DNA of 64,000 nucleotides from Zea mays (taxonomy: Eukaryota; Streptophyta; Magnoliopsida; Poales; Poaceae). Under the pieces are notes generated by a model. The model searched no databases, was not told where the DNA came from, and saw only the letters and a program-made list of their open reading frames with translations. The DNA is taken from the NCBI RefSeq assembly GCF_902167145.1, contig NC_050097.1, positions 111,819,982-111,883,981 of the forward strand, written 5' to 3'. Positions 22,701-32,216 of this stretch are shown piece by piece. A program made the position numbers and the translations under genes. Position 1 is the stretch's first letter, and each line of letters begins with the position of its first letter.

Positions 22701-25245
22701 TTGTCTGGTAAAACATGCAGAAAGAGTTGAATCTTTACCAACACATTTCCAATTGCTCTTTATGTCATCAACACCACCAAATTGAAAGCTTGGCAACAAA
22801 TGGACATGAGTCAAACCGGCATCAGATAGTTTCTTTAGGTGTTCTATGCCTACAGAATCCTGTATCACAAGTTGTAGAATGGATATAAGATGCCTGTTGA
22901 TGAAATAAAGTAGTAAAAAATCTGAGTCATATATTAATTTAACTGTGAATAACCTGAAATGTAAATGCACAGAAACCTCCTCGGAAAGGACAGTCCACTG
23001 TGCTATCATGGGCACTGTAATAAAAAATTGACAGCAAGCAGAGAGTTCAATTCTGTATATTAGCCTGCAAAGATCCATCCCACCAAATTTACAGTCTCGT
23101 AGAGTTGTTCACCTGAAATCACGAATGTGCAATTCATATATGCTTATGTCAGAGAAGGAATCAAGCCTTGGCTTTTCAGCCGCCAATCCATCCCAGGCAA
23201 GTGGCTTTAATGTTTCATTATTAATATCAACCAACCAAGTTCGTGTGCTATTTGCAGAAAGCCTGGTAAAAATAACAAGCATTAATGTCTTCCTATTTCT
23301 CCATGGCTAGTATTAGTATCATGAACTAAGAAAAATGCACTTTACCCTCTAGCATAAGGATCAGCGGCTAAACATTTCTCAATGTTTCCTGTAGTTTGAT
23401 GATATACTGTGACTTCATATAGATAATACCGGTTCTCCCAGTTCCTTGGACCAGTAACACTCCAAACACCATTTAACTCGTTGAGTTGAACTGTTTCCAG
23501 TAAAGGGCCAGCTGGACCATCATAGAAGCTCACACTTACATCCTGCAGTAATAATGGGAAAAATCATACAAGTGGAAATTATAAAGGTGTAGAAATAATA
23601 CTTAAAAGGCTCAAAGGCTTCTAAAATGGGGAACCTGTGCTGTAGGAGCCCATAGGTACATACTCACAGCTTCTTCACTAAAAATAGTACCAAGCGGTCC
23701 AGTGTAGGCGAACATGTCATCCAATACTCCAGGTAGTTGCAACCCAGTAACATCTTGCCTGTTCCCATGAGCTGCTTGTAATAATACATATTGTCCTGAT
23801 GAAAGTTTTGGTGAAGGTATTTACGGAAAAGGCAGTCCAGATTAAAAAGTACCATCAAATGAAGCAACAGCAAGTTGACATTTCACCAAGGTGGCAACAT
23901 CAACGGAGCTCGGAATTCTGAAGGCTCTATAAGAGCTGATAAAAGGGAATTTCTGGGTCACCTAAAGATAGTGAAATGATACTTCAATGTTAGAATACTG
24001 TTTGAAAAACATAACACAAAGAGTAACAATCATAACAGGAACTGCAGAACAACAAATTACAATAATACTCGTACACTGGATGGAAGTCCATCATTTTCTG
24101 GTTGCAGCTCAACTTTGGAATCATAACCTACCAAACCAGCAAGAATTGTAATATTAATGAGGCTCAGGCTGTTACTATCATAATCACTTGGTGCATGTGT
24201 TTACAAGGCAGTAAGGCACCTGTTGATGGCACCTACCTTTCATATCCTGACTCGACATGCACATTGTAGCATTTCTGCTTGCATATAAGAAGAGAGAAGT
24301 TTTCTGATCACTGATATTCCATGCAATCAAGGATTTTGTCACCCAGTAAGCCCTCGCATCCAACAAGAACCCCTGCAAAATGCAACTTCGGTGAATGACC
24401 AAAGGAACACTAAAAAGCCAGAAAGCGGTAGCAAACAAACAAAATACTAAGAAATCCTCAGTAGAAGGCTTTGAGTGAGCTGCAGATGTCATTTTAACAG
24501 TGGGGCCGAATCAGCAATGAACCATCCGTGGCAAAATTTTGTGCTCCAAAGTTTTGGGCAACAGCATGGTCTGAAATGTGAGACTTGGACCGGTAATTTC
24601 CACTGCAATAGACTTGCCGACACTAAAAGTTCCAATTCTACGGAAGTACTATCCAATCTTATAGACAAATGTACACATATCATTCCCAGTGATGGATCCA
24701 AATATTTCACAATGTTCAAAAAACCGCCCAGTTTCCGTAAAAGTACACTGGTTTCCAAATGTATGCCATACTCAATGACAATGATAAGACCCACTACCAT
24801 TATCCTGCTGGCGTTGGTGCAGGTGGAACACAGATCATCACCACGAGCTCACAAACGGTTGGGGGCATTCGTGTGAGTGTGACTACAATGTAGACCCGAC
24901 CGACAGGTTAGGCGTAATCGCGTAATCATTGGCAAACGAGTGGCCCAAGTGATAATAATTGCGTAAACTCTGGAATGTGAGGAGGGGCAGTGGCGGCCGA
25001 ACCTGTGCGGACTCGGCGACGGCGACGCCGACGTCAGAGCTGGCGCCCTCCTCCGCCGTCGCCATGGGGGGCCTCGGCGCGACGGGACGCACCCTTTGGG
25101 CCACGGGATCAGCGGGGCGCGCGAAATGCGACGTCGGCGGCGAGGATTGCGGTGTCCTGGATCGCCTCGGCGAAGCTGACGACGGAGCGGCGGCAAAGCG
25201 CGGAGGTGGTGCGAGCAGGAACGAGGGACCGGCGTGGAGCAACAT
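7715..25245 (-). CDS. zpu1: Pullulanase-type starch debranching enzyme (limit dextrinase), exons 1-17, 3' end off window
   Basis: Hydrolyses alpha-1,6 branch points of amylopectin and pullulan in plastids during starch synthesis and breakdown (GH13 with CBM48-like module). Exons, minus strand: 25245-25003, 24372-24237, 24127-24075, 23961-23853, 23771-23635, 23542-23346, 23262-23113, 23014-22954, 22859-22739, 22343-22253, 22118-22025, 21857-21762, 20330-20190, 19971-19921, 8550-8480, 8384-8292, 7805-7715. They sum to 1935 nt, exactly 645 codons, with GT-AG borders. Residues 1 to about 70 are a Ser/Ala/Pro/Arg-rich transit peptide (MLLHAGPSF). MYLWAPTAQ is the CBM48 region. DVVYNH (476-481) is GH13 region I; FDLMGH holds the nucleophile Asp550; YGEGWNFG holds the acid/base Glu587. 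The region with the third catalytic Asp and the C-terminus (about 300 residues) lie beyond base 1. No lesion is seen. Introns 14 and 17 are enlarged by transposons. Confidence 0.96.
8061..8244. mobile_element. Tourist-like MITE in pullulanase intron 16
   Basis: 184 bp with terminal inverted repeats: the left end reads GGGGGTGTTTGAATGCAGTA and the right end, on the reverse strand, reads GGTGGTGTTTGAATGCACTA. It is flanked by TAA at 8058-8060 and 8245-8247, the 3-bp target preferred by PIF/Harbinger MITEs. It is AT-rich inside with no ORF. It sits 47 bp below exon 16. Confidence 0.85.
8292..8550 (-). CDS. zpu1: Pullulanase exons 15 and 16 (catalytic acid/base)
   Basis: Exon 15 (8550-8480) encodes [16 protein letters not shown] and is split after two bases of a Leu codon. 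Exon 16 (8384-8292) continues with [16 protein letters not shown], where Glu587 is the general acid/base, to GTGIGS. The donors are GTAAGG and GTAAGT. These exons lie immediately past the transposon nest, so correct splicing requires removal of the whole intron. Confidence 0.95.
8690..9127 (-). pseudogene. Leader/gag-like fragment of a short-LTR Copia or TRIM, left half
   Basis: GC-rich block unlike the surrounding intron. On the minus strand an ATG at 9115 opens a 107-codon Pro/Ser/Gly-rich frame ([14 protein letters not shown]) ending at 8792, with no recognised domain. It faces the other half of the same GC-rich stretch at 19477-19600, beyond the MULE, which leads to a primer-site-like sequence and an LTR at 19611-19727. 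I infer one retroelement fragment split by the MULE. The left end, about 8690, is set by composition only and no second LTR is seen. Confidence 0.5.
9128..9157. repeat. Extra tandem copy of the MULE terminus
   Basis: A 30-bp unit (GAGACTTAGGATTCGCTCAA...) is repeated immediately at 9158-9187 with one mismatch in the first bases. No equally clear second copy exists at the right end, where only a weakly similar stretch (AATTATGCTATTAT on the reverse strand) follows. Confidence 0.85.
9158..9329 (+). repeat. Left terminal inverted repeat of the MULE
   Basis: Pairs with 19305-19476 over about 172 bp with scattered mismatches. It begins GAAACTTAGGATTC and ends CAAAAGCGC. Confidence 0.92.
9583..9618 (+). 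repeat. Interstitial telomere-like heptamer run
   Basis: Five consecutive heptamers: TTTAGGG twice, then variants TTTAGGC, TTTAGGC and TTTAGGT. They follow a likely splice donor (AG|GTATGT at about 9569) in the MULE 5' region. Plants often carry such telo-boxes near transcription starts; a role here is inferred. Confidence 0.85.
11258..12856 (+). pseudogene. LINE ORF2 C-terminal half: reverse transcriptase with YADD and zf-RVT domain
   Basis: The open frame starts in flanking DNA at 11240 (538 codons) with no internal stop, but the endonuclease and the front of the RT are missing. Visible: catalytic [13 protein letters not shown] (about 11350-11390), the RT thumb region KYLGLPLS and [20 protein letters not shown], a long connector, then the zf-RVT cysteine/histidine motif [15 protein letters not shown] (about 12500-12540) and a C-terminal NKCVFEG block. 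It would copy its own RNA at nicked DNA; in this truncated form it cannot act alone. The unbroken frame points to a fairly recent insertion. Confidence 0.93.
11258..13028 (+). mobile_element. 5'-truncated L1-type LINE
   Basis: Flanked by a perfect 15-bp duplication, AGCTTACTTATGGTC, at 11243-11257 and 13029-13043. It ends with a short poly(A) tail before the second copy. The body holds the 3' half of an L1 ORF2 followed by a pyrimidine/T-rich 3' untranslated region (12,890-13,020). 5' truncation is normal for LINEs copied by target-primed reverse transcription. It inserted in the solo LTR. Confidence 0.96.
18947..19126. mobile_element. MITE-like element in the MULE 3' region
   Basis: 180 bp with related ends: the left reads GGCCCTGTTTGGCACAGCT and the right, reverse strand, reads GGTCATGTTTGACACAACT. 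It is flanked by ATT on both sides. The internal sequence is rich in AAGCAGC/GCTGCTT and holds no ORF. Confidence 0.6.
19305..19476 (-). repeat. Right terminal inverted repeat of the MULE
   Basis: Reverse complement of the left repeat with scattered mismatches. It contains CTCTTAGCGAAGCGTG and ends CCTAAGTTTC. Confidence 0.92.
19600..19727 (-). mobile_element. Short LTR (117 bp) with primer-site-like sequence, Copia/TRIM fragment
   Basis: On the minus strand 19727-19611 begins TGTTAGACTATC and ends CCATTCAACA. TAGTATCTGGC at 19610-19600 then stands where TGGTATCAGAGC would be expected. The GC-rich leader continues downward to the MULE border. Only one LTR is seen, no 5-bp duplication could be matched, and the borders rest on the terminal TG...CA and the primer-site similarity. 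Confidence 0.6.
19921..20330 (-). CDS. zpu1: Pullulanase exons 13 and 14 (catalytic nucleophile)
   Basis: Exon 13 (20330-20190, 47 codons) begins [14 protein letters not shown] and ends LLNWAVNYK. Exon 14 (19971-19921, 17 codons) is [17 protein letters not shown], whose FD pair carries the GH13 nucleophile Asp. Both are bounded by AG acceptors and GTGAG or GTAAG donors. Exon 14 is followed by the 11.4-kb intron that holds the MULE nest. Confidence 0.95.
21488..21663. mobile_element. Possible MITE in pullulanase intron 12
   Basis: Bounded by ATGGCTCC and, in inverted form, GGAGCCAT. The interior shows two related GGCTCCTCC/GACTCCTCC stretches. The inverted ends are only about 8-9 bp and no duplication is clear, so this is tentative. 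Confidence 0.3.
21762..25245 (-). CDS. zpu1: Pullulanase exons 1-12 (transit peptide, N-domain, CBM48, GH13 region I)
   Basis: Twelve compact exons upstream of the transposon-rich introns. Exon 1 (81 codons) carries the plastid transit peptide and splices after VAESAQ. Exons 2-7 encode the N-terminal and CBM48-like domains ([34 protein letters not shown]). Exons 8-12 enter the GH13 barrel ([51 protein letters not shown]). Phases join without error. Confidence 0.95.
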
Positions 25246-25340
25246 TTGCGTCCGCGTTTGGATTCGGAGGGAGAGAGAAGGCGGTGAGGACAGCTTCGTA
25301 GTAATATTGATTGATTTATTTGTTTATTTACTTATGTGAC

Positions 25341-25347
25341 ATTTATA
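25341..25347 (-). promoter_or_regulatory. Candidate TATA box of zpu1
   Basis: The minus strand reads TATAAAT 96 bp before the ATG at 25245, in otherwise AT-rich DNA. A start about 30 bp downstream would give an approximately 65-nt leader rich in CTCTCCCTCC. No other element is claimed. Confidence 0.45.
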
Positions 25348-25763
25348 TTATTCATATAAAGGGGAGATTCTCAGGAAGAGAAAGTGAGAAACGGAAGAAC
25401 TAGAAGAGTGCTTGTTTGGCTAATAGCTACCGTGGCCATCTTATCTCTTTTCTTTATCTTCTCATTTCTATACACGTAATGTTGTTTTCGTCAAGACTTC
25501 CCCGTTAAGGTATATCCAGCTCTTTTGCTTTGTTTTTTTTATTCTGCCATGTCTTCACGGCTGGTTCTCATATTTGATAAAGTTATTGATTTCTCGTCTT
25601 TTCCATACATTGAGTATTGGTATCCGTTTGGTTCCTTTAGTTCAATGACTAACATTTAGTTAGGAGACTAAAATTTAGTCCCTATCATGTTTGGTTTATG
25701 GACTAAAACTATTCAAAACACATTAAAGGTCTGTTTGGTTCGTGGATAACTATGTCACACTTT
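25348..25763. other. Short zpu1 upstream region with a MITE-like remnant
   Basis: No gene. From about 25626 to 25740 the sequence repeats GTTTGGTTC and ACTAAAA-type words (GTTTGGTTCCTTTAG, GACTAAAATTTAGTCC, GTCTGTTTGGTTCG), resembling a decayed grass MITE. A gypsy LTR starts at 25764, so the unique upstream sequence of zpu1 is at most about 0.5 kb. Confidence 0.55.
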
Positions 25764-26200
25764 TGTCACACCCGGATTTAAGAGATAAAGCCGGGTGCGT
25801 CTCATATATGCGCTAAAGAAAAACATCACATATAATGACAAAGTGTATAGAGACAAATGTCACAAGTATCATTATTATATAGCGGAAGTCTTACAAAAAT
25901 AAATGATAATAATAAAGCGAACTAAACGTCCATCCTTGGCGCCATAAAGCTGACTGAGAGTCGTCACCTAGATGAGCTCGTACTCTTCATTGTAAGACTC
26001 CTCCTGGACCACATGTTTTTCTCCTGTGGAGGGTTTATATATCGCAAGAGTGAGCTCACAAAAATCATAGGTCAACAAGTTGTGGGAAATAATATGCATG
26101 AACTCACCAAAGGTGGGAGTTCATGTGAAGTGTAAGACTGACCAATAAATAAGAGTTAAAGTTGAGCATTGCTTTTAATAAGTTGGTTAAGTTTTATTAG
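25764..26200 (-). mobile_element. Truncated 3' LTR of a minus-strand Tekay-like chromovirus
   Basis: Starts TGTCACACCCGG and matches the first part of the LTR at 31113-31162 plus 41128 onward, including TATAGCGGAAGTCTTAC and CTCACCAAAGGTGGGAG. At 26200, after TTTTATTAG, it stops and passes directly into the chromodomain coding region. The rest of an LTR that elsewhere in the window is 3.8-4.4 kb is therefore deleted here. Confidence 0.85.
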
Positions 26201-29200
26201 CTCTTCTTCTCTTTCCCAAATAGCTTCATCTTCACCGTGATAACTCCATTGCACTTTGCACATATTTATCACCTTATTTCTTGTAACCCGAGTCAAAGTG
26301 TCAATGATCTTGATAGGATAGTCTATGTAAATCAGATCACCCTGAACACTGAGTTCTTCCATTGGTAGATGTTCCTCGGGGACACGGAGACACTTCTTAA
26401 GTTAAGACACGTGGAATACATCGTGTACATCAGATAGATGATCAGGTAGCTCAAGCTGGTAGGCCATCTCCCCAACTCGCCTAAAGATTCTGAAGGGTCC
26501 AATAAAGCGAGAGGATAACTTACCTTTAACTTTGAATCTTCTCATTCCATGAATTGGTGACACCCTAAGGTACACGTGATCACCCTCTTCAAATTCTAGT
26601 GGTCTTCTTCGATTATCAGGATAGCTCTTTTTGCCGAGTCTGTGCTACCCTCAAATTCTCCCGGATTATACGGACTTGTTCTTCTGCCTCTTGAATAACC
26701 TCAGGCCCAAAGAACTGCCTTTCACCAGTCTGATCCCAATATAAAGGAGTCATGCACTTTCTACCATATAAAGTTTCAAATGGTGACATCTGCAGACTGG
26801 CCTGGTAACTATTGTTATATGAGAACTCAGCATATGGTAGACTCTTGTCCCAACTGCCTCCATGCTTAAGGGTACAAGCTCTCAATATATCCTCCATTAC
26901 TTGGTTAGTCCTCTCAGTTTGGCCATTAGTTTGAGGATGATAGGCCGAGCTGAAGTTCAACTTCGTTCCCATGTTCTCATGAAGGCTCTTCCAAAACCTT
27001 GAGGTGAATTGGGATCCACGATCAGAAACAATCTTCTTCGGTACCCCGTGTAAACACACAATTCGAGCCATGTATAACTCTGCCAGCTGAGAACCTTTAT
27101 AAGTAGTATTGACCGGAATGAAGTGAGCCACTTTGGTCAACCTATCCACGATCACCCATATAGAATCATAACCCTTCGAGGTGCGAGGAAACCCGGTAAT
27201 GAAATCCATACCAATTTCTTCCCACTTCCATTCGGGTACCTTTAACGGGTGCATTAGTCCAGCTGATCTTTGGTGTTCAACTTTGACTCTTTGACATACA
27301 TCACACACAGCCACGTGTGCAGCCACATCTCTTTTCAGCCCATACCACCAGTACTTTTGTTTCAGATCCTAATACATCTTAGTGCTACCAGGATGAATAG
27401 AGTAATCAGAGTCCTGGGCTTCCTTCAATATAGTCTCGCGGAGGCTGTCTATCTCAAGAACACATATCTGGTTCTTAAACCATATTGTGCCTTGCTCATC
27501 CTCTGTGAATTCTGGACCTCTACCTTCAGTAATCAGATCTTTGATCTCTTGGATTTTAGCATCACCGATCTGCCCTTTGCGGTTCCTGTTCCAAGGTAGG
27601 TTCCACTTCAATAGTTATCCCTTCAGTGTGTGCAACTATTCCCAGGTTGAGTCTTCGAAAATCCTCTACTAGCTCATCGCGTAACTGGGCAACAATAGCT
27701 GCATGGATATGCTCCTTCCGACTCAAGGCATCCGCCACCAGATTCGCCTTGTCCGGATGATAATGAATCTCCAAGTCATAGTCTTTGATGAGCTCCAACC
27801 AACGGCGTTGCTTGAGGTTGAGATCCTTCTGAGTGAATATATGCTTTAAGCTCTTGTGATCAGTGTAGACTTGGCATTTGGTCCCCATAATGTAATGCCT
27901 CCAAATCTTGAGAGCATGCACTACGGCTGCCAGTTCTAAGTCATGAGTAGGGTAGTTCAACTCATGTTTCCGCAACTGGCGAGACGCGTAGGCGATTACA
28001 TGTCCTTCTTGCATAAGAACACATCCCAAGCCCTGGCGGCACGCGTCACAATATATATCAAATCCGTTCTGTAGATCTGGCATAACCAACACTGGGAGTG
28101 ACATCAATCTTAGCTTCAGTTGATTGAAACTATCTTGGCATTCCTAGGTCCAATTAAATTCATTTCCCTTCTCTAACAGTGAGGTCATAGGCTTAGCAAT
28201 CTTGGAGAACCCTTCAATAAAATCGTCGGTAGTAGCCTGCAAGTCCCAAGAAACTCCGGATCTCAGTAACCGTGCTTGGTATCTTCCATGCCACTATCTC
28301 CCTCACTTTAGTAGGGTCCAATGATATTCCACCATTAGAGATGATGTGTCCAAGGAATGTCACTTCATCAATCCAGAACTCGCACTTGCTGAACTTGGCA
28401 TAGAGTTGATTATCCCGTAGCTTTTGTAGCACCATCCACAGATGTTCCTCATGATCACTATCATTCTTGGAATAAATAAGTATATCGTCGATGAATAACA
28501 CGACGAATCTATCAAGATACTCCATGAACACCTTATTCATCATATTCATGAAGTAGGCTGGTGCATTAGTTAAGCCAAACGACATTAATGTAAACTCATA
28601 TAGACCGTATCGGGTTGAGAAAGTCGTCTTGGGAATATCAAATGGCCTAATCTTCATTTGATGATAACCCGACCAAAGATCAATCTTAGAGATGACCCTT
28701 GCACCTCTCATCTGATCAAATAAATCTTCAATGCGGAGTAAATGATACTTGTTCTTAATAGTAACATCATTAAGCGATCTATAATCCACACACATCCTCT
28801 GTGATCCATCCTTCTTCTGTACAAACAGAACCGACGCTCCCCAAGGTGAGGAACTCGGACAAATGTACCCAACCTCCTGTAATTATGTTAGTTGCTTCTT
28901 AAGTTCTTTTAGTTCTTATACGGACATCCTGTATGGCCTTTTTGAAATAGAAGCAGTTCCAAGTAAGAGATCAATAACAAATTCAACTTCCCTATCTCGT
29001 GGCATCCCGGGTAACTCCTCTGGAAAGACATCGGGGAAATCTCTAACCACACGGATGTTGTTGCCTACAAATTTCCCATCTACTAGAAACACAACGGGTC
29101 TGGTAGAAGCGGTTATGGTAATCTCAACTTCGAATCTTTCTCCTTTGCCTTCCTTAACCATGACATACCAAGGATCAGGTCTATACTGCTCTCTTCTAAT

Positions 29201-30697
29201 ACTATAGGGGTATCCCAGAATTCTTTTCCCATGATAGTCAAGGTTAATCTGTTGGTCATATAATTTGCTTCAACATGCCCTTTAGGGGTAATTACTACCA
29301 GTGGCTTTTTGCATATTTTATAGTGGTAACTCATTTGTGTTGGCATATCAAGCAGAAATAAATAAATGTGTAGCACCAGAATCAAATAGTATTGCTGGAA
29401 GAATTGAATTAATATAAAACATACCAATAGCGATGTTAGCTCCATCTGCGGTAGCATCAGCACTGACTTGATTGACTCTGGCAATGCTGAATCCCTTGCC
29501 AGAATCTGGAGTTTGTTGCTTGTTTTGGACGGGGGTGCTAGCAATCCTCTGCGGACAAACATTGGCATAATGCCCAACCTGACCACACTTGTAGCATGTG
29601 GTTCCTGTACTCTGTCCTGCGGGTCTTGCCGGGGTGCCAGTGGGGGCAGCCTGACGAGTGTGTGGAGTCCCCTGCGGTGCATACTGAGCTAGGCATTGAC
29701 CTCTTCCAATACGAGCCGGTGTACCCTAGGGCAGAACATAGCGAGGACAAACGCTACTGCTCCCCAACCCCTGGGTGATAGCCTTCCTCTTCATATCTCC
29801 CAGCTGAACACACTTATGTTCAATAGCTAGGGCCTTGGCAAGAAGCCTCTGGAATGACAAAAAGGTGTGAGCAACCAATGCATAATGTAGTGGTCCATTA
29901 AGTCCCTCTATAAAGTGTTCCTGCTTCCTTTCATCATCATCATCCACTTCATTTGGTGCATGTCTTGATAGTTGAATAAATCTATCACGATACTCACTGA
30001 CTGACATGCTGCCCTTCTTCAGTTATAGGAATTCTTTCTTCTTGATCTTCATCAGTCCAGAAGGAATATGATAGTTTCTGAACTGTGTGGTGAACTCTGC
30101 CTAAGTGATAGTATCAGCAGCATCATGGGCAGCGGTGTAAGAATCCCACCAATCAGCACCAGGACCAATAAGGCAACTAGAAGCATAGAGCACCTTCTCC
30201 CGGTTAGAACATTGGGCTATATTCAGCATCTTCTCCATTGACTTTAGCCAATCATCAGCGTGCAGAGGATCTGGAGAGCTGGCGAACGTCGGTGGCTTGT
30301 GGCTCATGAACTCCCGGTGCTTGTCCCGGGGTGGAACTGGTGGTGGAGGAGGAGGCATTGGTGCTTGTTACTATCGCACCATCCTTTCTTCCCTTATTTC
30401 TTCCCTCATCTCCTGCCTTTCTTGGCCCTCTTGACGTTCCTGCCGCATCTGCGCTTGCATATCCGCCATAGTGTTCACCATCTGTTGCAGCATCTGCATT
30501 TGAGCTGCAACCACTGGACCAGTCCCAACCAGTGGAGGTTTCGGAGGATTCATCTCTGCTTGCTGTTGTCTAAGCACCCTCCGGTTGAATGGGTTGGCAG
30601 GTAGATCAATTTCGCCTCCCTTCATGGTATTGACCATCTGGGTTAGAAACACATGGTAAGAAAGAATTGTAGACAAGGACGAGTAATTACGAGACAT
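26201..30697 (-). pseudogene. Chromovirus gag-pol remnant (Tekay/Del-like)
   Basis: Reads on the minus strand from MSRNYSSLSTIL (30697). Gag has WWDSYTAAHDAA and SVSEYRDRFIQLSRHAP, then zinc knuckle CYKCGQVGHYANVC (about 29560). Protease is LFDSGATHLF; RT has [10 protein letters not shown] (about 28470-28500); RNase H has [14 protein letters not shown]; integrase has GMDFITGFPRT, SDRGSQFTS and NGQTERTNQ. A C-terminal chromodomain (VQWSYHGEDEAIWERE, about 26210-26250) would target integration to marked chromatin. Many stops and frame changes separate the blocks (for example near 30360, 29720, 28910, 28110 and 27350), so it is dead. It is the same family as the plus-strand gag at 53439-58480. 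Confidence 0.92.
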
Positions 30698-31096
30698 GAT
30701 CTTTTGGGGGTTTTATTAGCTAAGTAGATTAGTGTGTCACCTACTAATGCTAATTCATTATCTTATGGTGGTACATGCTAGAATGCCCTTCTATAATATT
30801 TCAATCAATCAAAGAAGCAAATCAGGCATTTATCATCAGAACAATCATCCAATCATTTTAAATAGAGAAAATAATTTTAATTTTGTCTTAGGTCTCCTAT
30901 CTCTTTAAAGGGTCATAAATGTAGGATTCCGAGCTGCGAAATCCTCCTTGTCTTAGAATAGAAAAGGTAAGAGTAATCAGAGTAGAACAGCAAAAGGTGA
31001 GACAGGTTCAAGATAAGTATAGAAAGAATCAGAGTAAGGTAAGTAGGTAAGGGTTTTGTCCAGTTCTATCTAGATTTCATCCTACAGTCAACATTC

Positions 31097-31108
31097 CCTC
31101 TGATACCA
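31097..31108 (-). other. Primer-binding site of the minus-strand chromovirus
   Basis: The minus strand reads TGGTATCAGAGG four bases inside the LTR end at 31113, complementary to the initiator-Met tRNA 3' end except for the final base. It fixes the 5' LTR on the right side and the minus orientation. Confidence 0.85.
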
Positions 31109-31112
31109 CTTT

Positions 31113-31162
31113 TGTCACACCCAGATTTAATGGATAAAGCCGGGTGCGTCTCATATGTGCGC
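31113..31162 (-). mobile_element. 5' LTR of the minus-strand chromovirus, first part
   Basis: Begins TGTCACACCCAG. Interrupted after 50 bp by the Tat element and resumes at 41128, where the duplicated TGCGC is followed by CAAAGAAGAAC, exactly the continuation seen in the other LTR copies. Confidence 0.92.
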
Positions 31163-31747
31163 TGTTGGGGATTTGTTCTCAAATGCTATGAATTAAGAAC
31201 AAGGCAACATAAAATGTTAAATGTTAATGTCCTTCGTCCAACGAAGCATTATTCCCTTGGGGATTAATGGACCTTGGACGAAGGTTGATGACAATACGAT
31301 TACGAAGGTTAAATCTTCGTAATTGAATTTGAATAGATTGTATAAGATAACATAAAATATAGAATATCAAAGGTAAATGAATCATAAACAAACCATATTA
31401 TATCTACTCAGTGTATTTAATCATTAAATACAGTTATACCTCCGCCTTGGCAAAGATTGATTCCCGAAAGATGTGATTGCAAAATACCGGAATCCGTGAA
31501 CAGTAAAGGAATACTGTTCACTATTTATAGACACGGGACACAGCCTGTGAGGAATTACAATTATGCCCCTCATAAGAGATTACAACAGCGACTCAAACAT
31601 TTATGGACTAAAAGGTCATTCTACTTTTATGTCGGTTTGTAATTCTGAAGCTTCATGAAGAGGAACCTTCGGTCATCACATGCGGACAGCTTCAGCCGAA
31701 GCTGTTTCTTCCTACCAGACCTTCAGCGACGAAGCATAGTCCCAACA
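31163..31747 (-). mobile_element. 3' LTR of the Tat element
   Basis: 585 bp; on the minus strand begins TGTTGGGACTATGCTTCG and ends CAAATCCCCAACA. Adjacent at 31748-31760 the minus strand reads GCGAAGGGGCTAC, the polypurine tract. Confidence 0.94.
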
Positions 31748-31899
31748 GTAGCCCCTTCGCGGTGCTAGATCGTTTTTCGTAACGAGCTTGATCCGTGAAA
31801 AAAGTATCTTAGGCTTCGGGAAGCCGAAGGTCCAAAAAACACCTTCCCTGAGCTCGTTGTCGAGAAACGATTAAAATAACCCGAGCGCGAGGTGGCCCC

Positions 31900-32216
31900 G
31901 CCATGCAGCAGTTACACGTGTCCTGGCGATTCACCTTCTCGGGTTCTGTGGCACCGTTCAGTGGGTGCCAGCTGTTCGCCTGGTGTAAGAATCCTGGCGA
32001 TTCACCTTCTTACCTGCATCACTATATAAACAGACGGGTAGGTGTGAAGTTACCACAGCATTCATTGCTATTTGCACTGTTTTGCTGCCAAAAATTTTAA
32101 CCATAGCCGAAGCTTGACTCTCAGAATCAGACGAAGCTCCAGTTTGAAGCCTACTTCGTCAGAAGAAAAAGCTTCGGAAGAAATAGTATTTAATTCCCAA
32201 AAAAATTCAGAGTTAA
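31900..32216 (+). other. Putative promoter/leader of the antisense gene in the Tat element
   Basis: About 470 bp separate the LTR from the antisense ATG. It holds a TATA-like CACTATATAAACAG at about 32020-32033, some 190 bp before the ATG, followed by a CTTCGG-rich leader. The presence of a TATA box pointing toward the antisense gene is visible; its use is inferred. Confidence 0.45.

Noticed and set aside
24475..24876. 133-codon plus-strand frame
   Set aside because: Lies across pullulanase intron 1 on the antisense strand; no domain and no splice support.
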